A stretch of 64,000 nt of DNA from Pseudonocardia sp. CNS-004 (GTDB lineage Bacteria; Actinomycetota; Actinomycetes; Mycobacteriales; Pseudonocardiaceae). The stretch lies in assembly GCA_001942185.1 (NCBI GenBank), contig MKJV01000068.1:310001-374000 (forward strand), written 5' to 3'. The notes below the pieces were generated by a model. It was given only the letters and a program-made list of their open reading frames with translations. It was not told the origin of the DNA and did not search any database. Below, piece by piece: positions 27,794 to 37,467 of this stretch (the first letter of the stretch is position 1; every line of letters starts with the position of its first letter). Both the position numbers and the translations under genes were made by a program.

Positions 27794-29015
27794 GCAGGAA
27801 GCTCGAGTTTCCCGGCTCTCAGGGGCCCCGCTGGCGGCCCGGCTGGACCTGCCGGAGACCGAGCCCCACGCCTACGCGCTGTTCGCGCACTGCTTCACCT
27901 GCGGCAAGGACGTGGTCGCGGCGGCCCGGATCGCGCGGGCGCTGACCGAGCGCGGGATCGCCGTACTGCGCTTCGACTTCACCGGGCTCGGAGGTTCGGG
28001 GGGCGAGTTCGGCAACACGCACTTCAGCTCGAACATCGCCGACCTCGGGCGCGCCGCCGATCACCTCCGGGAGTACTTCGCCGCGCCGTCGATCCTGATC
28101 GGGCACTCGCTCGGCGGTGCCGCCGTGCTGGCAGCGGCTCACCTGATCCCGGAGGTCCGAGCGGTGGCCACCATCGGCGCACCCGCCGACCCGCAGCACG
28201 TCGTCGGCCTGTTCGCCGAGCACCGGGCCAGGATCGACCAGGACGGCGATGCCGAGGTCCTACTCGCCGGTCGCACCTTCCGCGTCCGCCGCGAGCTGCT
28301 CGACGACCTGGCGGCCCAGCCGCAGGCCGCGCGGATCGCGAGCCTCGGGGCCGCGCTGCTGGTGCTGCACTCGCCCACCGACGAGCTGGTCGGCGTGGAC
28401 AACGCCCGGCGCATCTTCGACACCGCCCGGCACCCGAAGTCCTTCATCGCCCTCGACGGCGCCGACCACCTGCTCACCGCACCGGACGACGCCGCGTTCG
28501 TCGCCGCGGTGCTCGCGCCGTGGGCCGCGCGCTACCTGCCCAAGTCTGCCGAACCCACGCCGGACGCGGGCCGTGAGGGCCACGTCGTGGTGTTCGGGAA
28601 GCGGCCGAGCACGCTTGCTCAACACATCACCGTCGGGCCCCACCACCTGGTGGCCGACGAGCCGGTGCCCGTCGGGGACGACACCGGCCCCACTCCCTAC
28701 GACCTGCTTCTCGCCGCGCTCGGCGCGTGCACGGCGATGACACTCCGGCTGTACGCGCAGCGCAAGCACTGGCCGCTGGACGACGTGACGGTGTCGCTGC
28801 GACACTCCCGCATCCACGCCGAGGACTGCGCGAACTGCGAGACGCAGGCCGGCATGCTCGACCGGATCGAGCGCGTCATCCAACTGGACGGCGACCTCGA
28901 CGACGACCAGCGGAAACGCCTGCTGGAAATCGCCGACCGGTGCCCGGTGCACCGCACGTTGCAGTCGGAGATCGTGATCGACACGACCGACGGAACGGCG
29001 ATCGCGCGGTCCTGA
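27790..29015 (+). CDS. Alpha/beta hydrolase-OsmC fusion (frame break)
   Basis: 408 aa after restoring one base. N-terminal serine hydrolase: MSRKLEFPGSQG, then in the next frame HCFTCGKDVVAAARIARAL, nucleophile GHSLGG and a late DGADHLL His. C-terminal OsmC/Ohr domain: LLLAALGACTAMTLRLYAQR with one redox Cys and CPVHRTL with the second. This known fusion combines a hydrolase with a thiol peroxidase-like domain. The break is at about 27825, where CAGGGGCCCC should have one more G. The ATG overlaps the previous stop. With cysS it suggests a thiol/oxidative-stress link. Confidence 0.87.
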
Positions 29016-29164
29016 GGCCCGTTCCCCGACGAGCCGGATGCGATCTCGGCGTGCAGGCTTCCTGACCTCGCAGTCGGCGACTCAACGAGCCCCGCGAGGG
29101 CAGGAGCGGGACCTCGGCACCGGAGGAGACTCGGGTCCGGGGTGGGTAAGCGCGCACCCGACCC

Positions 29165-29707
29165 TCACGGTCGCGGTACGCGCGATCCACGTTCCTCGAG
29201 GTCGTCCACCAACCACGGGTCGATCTCGACCTCGGACTTCAGGACGCTGATCTGCCCGGTACGCTCCAGGACGGCCAACCGCACCTGGTCCCGCCGCGCG
29301 ATTCCGCCGAGCCGCAGCCGCTCCCGCAGGTCGTCCTCGCTGACTCGGGCCCGCCGCATCGCGTCCTCGCGCAGCCGGCCGTCGCGCACCAGCACCACCG
29401 GGCGACGCATCAGGAGCCGTTGCCAGCGGGGACGCTTCCCCAGAGCGCCCAGCAGACGCTGCAGGACGACCAGGACGCACAGTGCGATGAGTCCCGTGGC
29501 GAGCGAGGGCACTTCCAGCAGCGCCGTCCGACCCACGATCGCGCCCAACGCGATCATGCAGACGACGTCCGTACCAGACATCGCTGCGAGGCCCCGCTGG
29601 CCGCCGATCCGGACGAGAACGAGGAGAGCCACAACGATGCCGACGGTGGCCACCGCAACGTTCGCCGCGGTCGCGGGGTCCGTGCCGAGCTGGTCCCAAC
29701 CGTTCAT
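29165..29707 (-). CDS. DUF421/YetF-like membrane protein
   Basis: 180 aa. Three N-terminal transmembrane segments (ANVAVATVGIVVALLVLVRI, GTDVVCMIALGAIVG, GLIALCVLVVLQRLLG) are followed by a cytosolic YetF-like domain: RRPVVLVRDGRLREDAMRRA, VRLAVLERTGQISVLKSE. This is the DUF421 architecture. Start MNGW at 29707 is preferred, with a GTG one codon upstream. Function of the family is unclear (linked to spore or membrane stress in Bacillus). It stands alone, opposite to its left neighbour. Confidence 0.85.
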   Translation of the reverse strand: MNGWDQLGTDPATAANVAVATVGIVVALLVLVRIGGQRGLAAMSGTDVVCMIALGAIVGRTALLEVPSLATGLIALCVLVVLQRLLGALGKRPRWQRLLMRRPVVLVRDGRLREDAMRRARVSEDDLRERLRLGGIARRDQVRLAVLERTGQISVLKSEVEIDPWLVDDLEERGSRVPRP

Positions 29708-29761
29708 CACTCGATTGTCCGGACTACTACCGGGAAACTGTCATTACGTGGCAATGATGTG

Positions 29762-29883
29762 GGCGCCGACACCCGCTGCGCCGCAACCTGCTCCCTGGCG
29801 ACGTCTCACGGCCTGGGCAGCATCGACGTCGGCAGGAAGGCCGACATCATCGTGATCAGGAACGACGACCCTCCCGCGTCGTT
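29762..29883 (+). pseudogene. Amidohydrolase C-terminal remnant
   Basis: A plus-strand frame reads ATSHGLGSIDVGRKADIIVI then RNDDPP, the closing beta-strand motif of metal-dependent amidohydrolases (imidazolonepropionase/dihydroorotase type). No metal-binding part precedes it, so only a gene tail remains. It overlaps the 3' end of the TetR gene on the other strand. Confidence 0.6.
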
Positions 29884-30479
29884 CCCACCGAAGCCGGCGA
29901 TTCGACGAGCCCCTCCAGCGCGGCATCGACGACGTCCTGCAGCGCGCGGCGACCGGGCCGGGTCTTCGCCATCACGTTCATGCCCTGCACGAGTGCCAGG
30001 AGCATGCCGGCCGACTCCGGTCCGGCTCCCGGCCGCAGTTCGCCCTCGGCGCGCGCCCGGGCGAGGGCGGCAGCGAAACTGGTCTGCAGGTGGGCGAGGT
30101 GCAACTGGAACATGCCGGCCAGGTCGGGGTCGTGTGCGGAGAGTTCGACCAGTGAGTTGGTGATCAGGCAGCCCCATCGGCGCTTGCCGTCGACCATGGC
30201 GTCGATCAGGTGGGCGAAGTACTCGCGCAGGCCCTGCAGCCCCGAAGGAGCGCCGTTGACGCGGTCGACGGCCTCGGCCGACACGGTCTCGACGTACCGG
30301 CGCACCGCGGCCACGAACAGGTCCCGCTTGCTGCCGAAGGCGGCGTAGACGCTGCCCGGCTGCAGGTTCGTGACCTCGCACAGGGCGTGGATCGACGTGC
30401 CGTCGAAACCCCGCTGCCAGAACATCTCCAGCGCCAGGTCGAGGACTTCCCCGGTGTCGAACGTCCGAGCACGGCCCAT
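29856..30479 (-). CDS. TetR-family regulator divergent from ketopantoate reductase
   Basis: 207 aa. HTH in ALEMFWQRGFDGTSIHALCE then VTNLQPGSVYAAFGSKRDLF; the C-terminal domain (RRWGCLITNSLVELSAHDPD) belongs to the TetR_C group that often regulates reductases. ATG 30479 (MGRARTFDTGEVLDLALEMF) is preferred over an upstream GTG. It is divergent from the panE-like gene, and the inverted repeats between them are its likely operators, giving self-repression and repression of the plus-strand pair. Confidence 0.88.
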   Translation of the reverse strand: MGRARTFDTGEVLDLALEMFWQRGFDGTSIHALCEVTNLQPGSVYAAFGSKRDLFVAAVRRYVETVSAEAVDRVNGAPSGLQGLREYFAHLIDAMVDGKRRWGCLITNSLVELSAHDPDLAGMFQLHLAHLQTSFAAALARARAEGELRPGAGPESAGMLLALVQGMNVMAKTRPGRRALQDVVDAALEGLVESPASVGTTREGRRS

Positions 30480-30514
30480 GGCGAGATGGTAGACCACCCG
30501 ATCAACAAAATCGC

Positions 30515-30543
30515 GAGCTACCGAGGTAGACGGAAGGTAGCTC
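30515..30543. promoter_or_regulatory. Nested inverted-repeat operator candidate
   Basis: GAGCTACC and GGTAGCTC form 8-bp arms; inside, CTACC-GA-GGTAG is a second palindrome. It lies 36 bp upstream of the TetR start in the divergent promoter region, with an AT-rich stretch after it. Confidence 0.6.
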
Positions 30544-30549
30544 GAATTT

Positions 30550-30575
30550 TATAGTTGTACGATCACTCAACTATA
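30550..30575. promoter_or_regulatory. Inverted-repeat operator near panE-like start
   Basis: TATAGTTG and CAACTATA are perfect 8-bp arms with a 10-bp spacer, ending 10 bp before the start codon and just before the ribosome site. It would block initiation of the plus-strand operon when bound. Confidence 0.6.
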
Positions 30576-30585
30576 CGGAGGCTTC

Positions 30586-31509
30586 ATGCGGATCGCAGTG
30601 ATGGGCACCGGCGGCGTCGGGGGCTACTTCGGCGCCCGGCTGGCCCAGGCCGGTCACGAGGTGGCGTTCGTGGCGCGCGGCCGCCAGCTCGAGGCGCTCC
30701 GCGACCACGGCCTGCGCGTCGAGAGCCCGCTCGGCGACGTGCACCTGCCCACGGTCGAGGTCACCGACGACCCGGCGGACATCTCCGGGGTCGACCTCGT
30801 GCTGTTCGGCGTGAAGCTGTGGGACACCCAGACCGCGGCCGAGGCCGTCACGCCGCTCCTCGGGGACGACACGGCCGTGGTGTCGTTCCAGAACGGAGTG
30901 GTCAAGGACGACATCCTGCGTGCGGCGCTGGGAGCCGAGCACGTCCTGGGCGGTGTGTGCTACATCGCCGCCACCATCGCCGAGCCCGGGCTCATCCGGC
31001 ATTCCGGCACCCTGCAGAAGCTGGTCTTCGGCGAGTACGACGGCGCGCTGTCGCCACGCGTGCAGCAGTTCCGCGACGCCTGCGCGGACAGCGGTATCGA
31101 CGTCGAGGTCAGCGACCGGATCGAGCAGGCGATCTGGGAGAAGTTCGTCTTCCTCGTCGGGCTCTCGGGCACGACCAGCACCGCGCGCACGACCATCGGG
31201 CCGATCCGCAGCCACCCGCGCTCGCGCGCCTTCCTGCACGACCTCATGGACGAGGTGGTGCAGGTCGCGCGTGCCCAGGGCGTGAAGCTGCCCGCGGACT
31301 ACGCCGACGACCGGCTCGCCTTCACCGACGGGATACCCGCCGCCATGACCTCGTCGATGCACCACGATCTCGAGCGCGGCAACCGCCTCGAGGTCGCCTG
31401 GCTCAGCGGCGACGTGGTCGAACGGGGACTCCGCCTCGACGTGGCCACACCGTGCAACCGGGCGGTCTTCGACATCCTCTCGGTGCACGGCCACGGACGT
31501 GCCGGATGA
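30586..31509 (+). CDS. Ketopantoate reductase-family (ApbA/PanE) oxidoreductase
   Basis: 307 aa. N-terminal NADP site MRIAVMGTGGVGGYFGARLA; SFQNGV marks the family; the C-terminal helical domain has the catalytic Lys in AIWEKFVFLVGLSG and LERGNRLEVAWLSGDVVERG. In pantothenate synthesis PanE reduces 2-dehydropantoate; many paralogues act on other 2-oxo acids. Its position with an enolase-superfamily gene and TetR control suggests a catabolic role here. ATG follows GGAGG. Confidence 0.87.
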   Translation: MRIAVMGTGGVGGYFGARLAQAGHEVAFVARGRQLEALRDHGLRVESPLGDVHLPTVEVTDDPADISGVDLVLFGVKLWDTQTAAEAVTPLLGDDTAVVSFQNGVVKDDILRAALGAEHVLGGVCYIAATIAEPGLIRHSGTLQKLVFGEYDGALSPRVQQFRDACADSGIDVEVSDRIEQAIWEKFVFLVGLSGTTSTARTTIGPIRSHPRSRAFLHDLMDEVVQVARAQGVKLPADYADDRLAFTDGIPAAMTSSMHHDLERGNRLEVAWLSGDVVERGLRLDVATPCNRAVFDILSVHGHGRAG

Positions 31510-31537
31510 ACCCGCCGCCGCCGAGCAGGTCTCGCAC

Positions 31538-32627
31538 GTGAGCGAGCAGCTGACCATCCGCTCGGTCGACGCGACCCTGGTGGCGGTGCCGATGCGCCGG
31601 CCGCTGGGCACCAGCGTCATGCGCGTCACCGAAGCGCCGCTGCTGCTCATCGACCTCCGCACCGAGGAAGGGATCACCGGTCGCGCATACCTGTTCTGTT
31701 ACCTCGAGTCGCCGGTCACGCTGCCGTCGCCCTGACCCGCGACGCCGGTGCTTCGTTGTCTGGGACGGTCGCGTCGCCGGCCGACATCCGCCGGGTGCTC
31801 CAGCAGAGGTTCACCCTGCTGGGCACCCGCGGGCTCGTCTCCTCCGTGCTGGCCGGCATCGACGTCGCGTGCTGGGACGCGCTCGCCATCGCCGCGGAAC
31901 TGCCCCTCGCTCGGATGCTCGGCGCCACGCTGCGGCCGACGGCCGCCTACAACAGCAACGGGCTGGGCCTGTCGGAGCCGCAGGCCGCCGCCGACGAGGC
32001 GCTGGAACTGGTGGCCGAGGCTTCCGCGCCGTCAAGATGCGGCTCGGGCGCCCGTCGTCGGACGACGACCTGGCCGCCGTCCGCGCGGTCCGCGCGGCGA
32101 TCCCACCGGATGTGGCGCTGATGGCCGACTACAACCAGGCGCTGAGCCCTCGGGCCGCCCGGGAACGGTGCCGCCGGCTCGACGACGAAGGGCTCCACTG
32201 GATCGAGGAGCCGGTCCGGCACGACGACTACGCCACCACCGCGGAGCTGGCCGCATTGCTGCGCACACCGGTGCAGATCGGCGAGAACTTCGCCGGGCCG
32301 CGCGACATGTCCATCGCGCTGCAGCAGCGGGCGAGCGATCTCGTGATGCCGGACCTGGAGCGCATCGGTGGCGTCAGCGGCTGGACGGGCGCGGCAGCAC
32401 TGGCCGACGTGGCCGGGATCGAGATGTCGTCCCACCTGTACCCGGAGGTCAGCGCCCACCTGCTCGCGGCGACCCCCACCGCCCACTGGATCGAGTACGT
32501 CGACTGGGCCGCACCCGTCCTCCAGGAGCCGCCGGCCGTGGTCGACGGGTACGTGACACCGCCCGACGTACCGGGCACCGGACTCGTGTGGGACGCGGAC
32601 GCCGTGGCACGTTTCCGACGAGGATGA
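31538..32627 (+). CDS. Enolase-superfamily (mandelate racemase-like) enzyme (two frame breaks)
   Basis: About 363 aa after restoring two bases. N-terminal capping domain: TEAPLLLIDLRTEEGITGRA. Barrel residues: AVKMRLGR (Lys), VALMADYNQ (Asp), HWIEEPV (Glu), VQIGEN (Glu) and EMSSHLYPEVSAH (His), the mandelate-racemase pattern. Breaks lie near 31709 and 32020 (GAGGCTTCC, expected GAGGGCTTCC). Such enzymes abstract an alpha-proton for racemisation or dehydration of hydroxy or sugar acids. The GTG at 31538 is the likely start, 28 bp after the reductase. Substrate unknown. Confidence 0.82.
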
Positions 32628-32689
32628 GTGCGGCCAGAGGCCGGCGGTAGGCGAATCGCCGCCGACCGACAGCGCATCGACCGTGGCGG

Positions 32690-33454
32690 TCAGCTTTCGG
32701 CGGCCACGGTCCAGACCTGTCCGGTCGACGTGCCGTGCAGGAGCGCCACCAGTGAGCGCGCCGACTGTTCCGGCGTGATCAGGACGCCGTCAGCCTGGTA
32801 GCGGACGAACCGTTCATGCAGGTCCGGGCCGATCTTCGTGGGCTCCTGGCCACGTATCCAGCTCTGCATGGCGGTGTCGACGGTTCCGGGGCGGAAGACG
32901 TTGACGGTGACTCCGGTGTCGGCGAGCTCGGCGGCGAGGTTGAGGGTGTGGGCCTCGAGCGCAGTCTTCCCTGTCACGTAGGCGTTGCCCCCGATCATCG
33001 ACGACGGATGCCCGGCGGCTCCGCTGGAGACGTTCACGATGCGACCGCGGCGCTTCGCGAGCATGGCCGGCAACAGGCAGAGCGTGAGGGTGGCCGGGGC
33101 GGTCAGGTTGATCGTGATCGCTCTGGCCCACTCGGCCGGGTCGACCTCCTCGGTGGGTCCGAGGGGCCAGACAACCCCGGCGTTGTTGATCAGAATGTCG
33201 ACTGCCCCCATCTCGCCGCGGATGCGCTGCACCGCGGCGTCGACCTGACCGAGGTCGCCGAGGTCGGTGGGGACGAGCATGGCCGCGCCGCCGAGCGCCC
33301 GGACCTGGGACGCGGTCCCGGCCAGCTCGTCGGGCGAACGGGCGAGTAGCGCCACGTCGGCACCGGCCCGCGCGAGCTCCAGCGCGATGGCCCGTCCGAT
33401 GCCGCGACCGGCACCAGTGACGACAGCGGCCGTGCGCCCGGGCGACGCGCTCAT
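32690..33454 (-). CDS. SDR-family oxidoreductase
   Basis: 254 aa, classical short-chain dehydrogenase: VVTGAGRGIGRAI, ILINNAGVVWPLG, Ser in NVSSGAAG and catalytic AYVTGKTAL. ATG 33454 overlaps the stop of the HAD gene (ATGA). It is last in the operon haloalkane dehalogenase, HAD-fusion, SDR, so it may oxidise or reduce the alcohol/ketone released after dehalogenation (inference). Confidence 0.88.
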   Translation of the reverse strand: MSASPGRTAAVVTGAGRGIGRAIALELARAGADVALLARSPDELAGTASQVRALGGAAMLVPTDLGDLGQVDAAVQRIRGEMGAVDILINNAGVVWPLGPTEEVDPAEWARAITINLTAPATLTLCLLPAMLAKRRGRIVNVSSGAAGHPSSMIGGNAYVTGKTALEAHTLNLAAELADTGVTVNVFRPGTVDTAMQSWIRGQEPTKIGPDLHERFVRYQADGVLITPEQSARSLVALLHGTSTGQVWTVAAES

Positions 33455-34592
33455 CGCGCACCACCGGCGGCGGCCGTTCCCGCCGGACCGATCCGATCGA
33501 GGGCCGACGCGAGTTCCGTGAGGGAGGAGACCGTCACGTCCGGAGGTGCGCCGATCGTGTCGAACGGGCCGCCGGAACGGTTGATCCACGCGGTCCGCAT
33601 CCCGGCGGTTGCCGCGCCGACGACGTCGAACGGGTTGCAGGAGACCAGACGGGTCTCGTCGATCGAGCGGTCGACCTCCCTCGCCGCAGCCCGGTACGCC
33701 GCGGGGTGTGGCTTGAAGGCGCGCACGGCATCAACGCTGATCACCCGCGGCAGGTGCCGGCGTAGACCGCTGTTCTCCAGACACGCGTTCACCATGGACG
33801 GGCTGCCGTTCGAGAAGAGGACGGTCTCGTGCCTGCGGCGGCCAATGCCTCCAATCCCGGGATGACGTCGGGGAATGGATCCAGCGCGTCGTAGCGGGCC
33901 AGCGCCTCGGCTCTCTCGGACGCGGTCATGGTGAGAGCGCATTCGAGGAGAGCGAACTCGAGCGCGCGCTCGGTGACCCAGCCGAAGTCCTGGTAGCGCT
34001 GCATGACGGTCAGGCGGAACGAGTACTCGAGCTGCTTGGCCCGCCACGCCCTGGCGAGGCGCTGCGCGTCGTCGTGGGGCAGCACGCGCTCGAGCTGGGC
34101 GGAGATCGCGAGCGGGTCGACAAGCGTCCCGTAGAGGTCGAAGAGCAGGACCTCGCGGCGCGGGCCGGCGGCGCCCGGTTGTGTGGGAGGCCGGGTCACC
34201 ACCGCCGGTGTCCGGTAGATGCGCCCGGTCGTGACGAGCGCGTCAGCGGTCCACTCGCCGCCGACGCCGTCGATCAACCACTCGAGGATGTCCCACAGGT
34301 CGCGGTCCGCGACGACGTCGTCGAGCGGCTCCAGCCCGGGGACCAGCGCATGGATCTCCACACCGGAGGGGAAGGTGTGTCCCGAGCGGCCGAGGAACAC
34401 GAGCTCGTAGAAGCGGCCGTCGACGGCGAGCAGCCCGGGAGGGCCGATGCGGCTTTCGTCGAGGCCGAACGTGCGCGCGAGGAACGTCGCGAACTCCGGG
34501 TAGTGGGTCAGCACGGGCTCGGTCAGCAACGGAACGGCCCGGTGATCGGTCGGGCGGCGTCCGGGCGGCGCGACGGTCGGCGTGCTCCTCAT
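33451..34592 (-). CDS. Haloacid dehalogenase-like protein with extra N-terminal domain (frame break)
   Basis: 380 aa after restoring one base. Residues 1 to about 130 form a domain I do not recognise (THYPEFATFLARTFGLDE, FYELVFLGRSGHTFPSG). From about 145 on it is a type II HAD: nucleophile in VLLFDLYGTLVDP, then after the break SNGSPSM, AFKPHPAAY (Lys) and SCNPFDVVGA. Break near 33832: GCAGGCACGAG should read GCAGGCCACGAG. The in-frame join may be a true fusion. HAD type II enzymes hydrolyse 2-haloacids. Both ends are ATGA-coupled. Confidence 0.8.
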
Positions 34593-35554
34593 CGTGGACC
34601 TCCGGTCGCTGCGGCGGTGCGGTCGGTGAAGTCGACGAGCAGGCGACCGATCTCCGCGCCGGAGTCCTCCTGCAGGAAGTGCCGGCCCGTGACCAGGTGG
34701 GTGCCTTCGGCGTGCGGCCAGACCTCGTGCCAGTGGGCGGCGAACACCTCGGGCGCGAAGACGTCGTCCTCGCGGCCCCAGATCACCGTGGCCGGCAGCC
34801 GCAGGGCGCGGACCCCCTCCTCGAGCCACTCGAAACGGGCGGTCGTGCGGTCGCTGGGCAACCCGACGGGGATCGATCGTGGCCACGTCCAGGTCAGCGT
34901 CCGCTCGTCGGGATCGCCGAGCACGGTCGTGTAGGCGAGTTCGGCCTGCTCGGCGAACCGGGACCGGTCGACGACGGAGAGGTACATCCCCCTGCCGGGC
35001 ATCGCGGCGTGTCGACCCAGTAGGTACGGGCCGACGAGCGGGGCGTGCATGAGCCGCCACGGGAGTACGCCGCGGTGGAATTCCGACACGGGTTCGACCC
35101 ACGCCCACGTCGACATCACGGCAACTGCCGCCGCACGCCCCGGCCGGGTCAGCACGGCGCCGAGGCCGGTGGGGCCACCCCAGTCGTGGCAGACGAACGT
35201 GACACCGCGCAGATCGAGCGCGTCGAGCAGGGCAACCAGGTTCGCGGTGTGGTTGTCGAGGGTGTGCACACCGTGAGCGTGCGGCTTCTCCGACAACCCG
35301 AACCCGATCTGGTCAGGCACGATCACCCGCCGGCCTGCGGCGAGGAGAGCAGCGACGACATCGCGCCAGAGGAACCCCCACGCGGGGTTGCCGTGCAACA
35401 ACAACACGGGAGGCGCGTCGACCGGCCCTTCGTCGACGTAGTGCATACGCCAACCGTTCACCGACACGAACCTCGACCTGTAGGGGTATTGGGACCTCAC
35501 CGCAGGCGGGAGATCCTCGATGCTGCGAGCCACGGGGTTCAGAGCAGCCTCCAT
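34589..35554 (-). CDS. Haloalkane dehalogenase-like alpha/beta hydrolase
   Basis: 321 aa. HGNPAWGFLWRDV is the oxyanion/halide region, CHDWGGPTGL carries the Asp nucleophile and halide-binding Trp, and GRHFLQEDSGAE holds the catalytic His in the wording typical of haloalkane dehalogenases. These hydrolyse a carbon-halogen bond to an alcohol. It heads an ATGA-coupled operon with a HAD-type protein and an SDR, which together suggest a route for haloorganic compounds. ATG 35554 (MEAALNPVARSIEDLP) is preferred; the ORF could be longer. Confidence 0.82.
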   Translation of the reverse strand: MEAALNPVARSIEDLPPAVRSQYPYRSRFVSVNGWRMHYVDEGPVDAPPVLLLHGNPAWGFLWRDVVAALLAAGRRVIVPDQIGFGLSEKPHAHGVHTLDNHTANLVALLDALDLRGVTFVCHDWGGPTGLGAVLTRPGRAAAVAVMSTWAWVEPVSEFHRGVLPWRLMHAPLVGPYLLGRHAAMPGRGMYLSVVDRSRFAEQAELAYTTVLGDPDERTLTWTWPRSIPVGLPSDRTTARFEWLEEGVRALRLPATVIWGREDDVFAPEVFAAHWHEVWPHAEGTHLVTGRHFLQEDSGAEIGRLLVDFTDRTAAATGGPR

Positions 35555-35992
35555 TCTGGAGTCACGGGCGCCCCGGGGTCTGACGGGTACGGCAACCCGG
35601 GGTGGTTCGATCGAACACCGCCGGGTGTGCAGCGTCCGATGACCAGCGTCACTGTGCCCGCCCGGTTCCACCCTCGCGCGCCGGGCGCCCTGACGCATCC
35701 GTGGACGACCCTGGGCAACCACCGGATCCGCAGCCGAGCCACCTCGACGCGGCCGCTGTCGCGGTCCGCGGCTTCCTCGGACGGTCCCGAGTCCGGGCAC
35801 GGCTGCGGAAGTCGACCTGCAGGACGGCGGGGCGGTGACGGCCGGGCGGCCGAGGCCCCCTACGTCGAGCGATCAGCCGGTCTGGGCGATCAGGGCACCT
35901 GACCCGCGTGCAGTTGGTGTTCGTCGCGCCCCGGGCCCCGCCACGTCGTCAGGACATCGGAGTCCGGCGAGTTGCTTCTCCAGTCCCGTTCC
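35555..35992. other. Non-coding stretch, no gene seen
   Basis: This 438-bp stretch separates the dehalogenase start from the end of the RclA-like gene. Frames on both strands lack family matches and ribosome sites. It should hold the dehalogenase operon promoter; no palindrome stood out. Confidence 0.5.
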
Positions 35993-37401
35993 TCATCCGT
36001 CTCCCGGCTCGTCACTGTGCACGACCGCGCCGATGACGTCGTTGAACGCTTCCGTCGAGGCGGGTGCGTGTAGATGCTGTCGCGCAGCTCGCCGGCCTTG
36101 ATCCCGCGGCGCATCGCCAGTGCCACGGTATTGATCAGCTCTTGCGCGTCGACGCTGAGCAGCGTGGCACCGAGGATCTCGTCGGTCTCGACGTCGATCA
36201 CGAACTTCATCACTCCGCGTGTTTCCCCGACGACGTAGGAGCGCGGCATCGCCACGATCTCGGCCACCGGTTGGCTGGCCACCTTCACGCGGAAGCCGGC
36301 GTCGCGGGCCTCCCTCTCGGTGAGGCCCACGTTCGCCAGCGGCGGCGTCATGAACAGCGTTCGGGGAACGGCCACCCGATCGGCCGTCGTGCGCTTGCCC
36401 TCCCCGAGGAGCTGGTCCAGGACGATGCGGCTGTCGTCCAGCGAGACGTAGGTGAACTGCGGCCCACCGTTGACGTCTCCGAGCGCGAAGATGTGCGGCT
36501 GGCTGGTCCGCAGGTACTCGTCCACCTCCACGGCTCCCCTGCTGGTGGTGCGCACTCCAGCCGCCGCCAGCCCGAGCCCCTCGGTCGCTGGTCTGCGCCC
36601 GGCGGCGGCCAGCACCGCATCCACCGCGAGAGTGTGCTCCCGGCCGTCGTTCATGTACTGGACCGTCGCCTCGCCGGCACCGTCCAGGATCTTCGTGACG
36701 TTGGCGCCGGTGACGATGTCGATGCCCTGATCGACGAGGATGCCCTCGGCCACCGCCGCGACGTCGTCGTCCTCGCGATCCAGGATCCTGGCCGTGGACT
36801 CGAACAGGGTGACCCGCGAGCCGAACTGGCGGTAGATGGAGGCGAACTCGATCCCGAGGTAGCCACCGCCCACGATGGCCAGGCGCTCCGGCAGCACGGT
36901 CCGGTGGATCAGATCGGTGCTGGTCACGAGGTACTCGCTGGTCCGCAGGCCCGGAATGTCCGGGATCACCGGTGTCGACCCGGTGTTGATCAGGATGTGC
37001 TCGGCCTCGACGGTGATCGGATCGTCGCCGGTGTCGACGCTGACGGTGTGCGGGCCGACGAACTCGGCGTGCCCGGTGAGAACGGTGGCGCCCACGTTCT
37101 CGGTCATCGCGTCGAAGTTGCCCTTGCGGAACAGCGACGTGATGGCGTGCACCTCACCGACCGCACGCTCGTACCATTCCTGCGGCGGATCGGACGGTCG
37201 ACGCGCGTGGGCGTGGTGCACCAGCGCCTTCGTCGGCACACAGCCGATGTTGGGGCAGGTGCCTCCGTACATCTGGTCCGACTGCTCGACCACTACGACG
37301 CGTTTGCCCAGCCGACCCAGAGCTGCGGCGACGGCCTTTCCGCCCTTGCCGAAACCGACGACCAGTAGGTCGGCCCGAAGTGAGCGCACAGCACTTTGCA
37401 T
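35993..37401 (-). CDS. RclA-like pyridine nucleotide-disulfide oxidoreductase (frame break)
   Basis: 469 aa after restoring one base. FAD site LLVVGFGKGGKAVAAALGRL, redox Cys pair in YGGTCPNIGCVPTKALVH, NAD site LAIVGGGYLGIEFASIY, second FAD motif IFALGDVNGG, and the C-terminal YTHPASTEAFND with the catalytic His/Glu. The break at about 36061 (CACCCGCCTCG, expected CACCCGGCCTCG) affects only the last ~25 residues. The GFGKGGK/MYGGTC wording is that of E. coli RclA (YkgC), which protects against reactive chlorine. A 21-bp element lies 67 bp upstream, as for dps. Confidence 0.85.
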
Positions 37402-37467
37402 GATTTCGACCCTCTGCTCACGGGGTGGACGCGGTGGTATCCCGTTCACCCTGGGTCGCAGAGCGGT

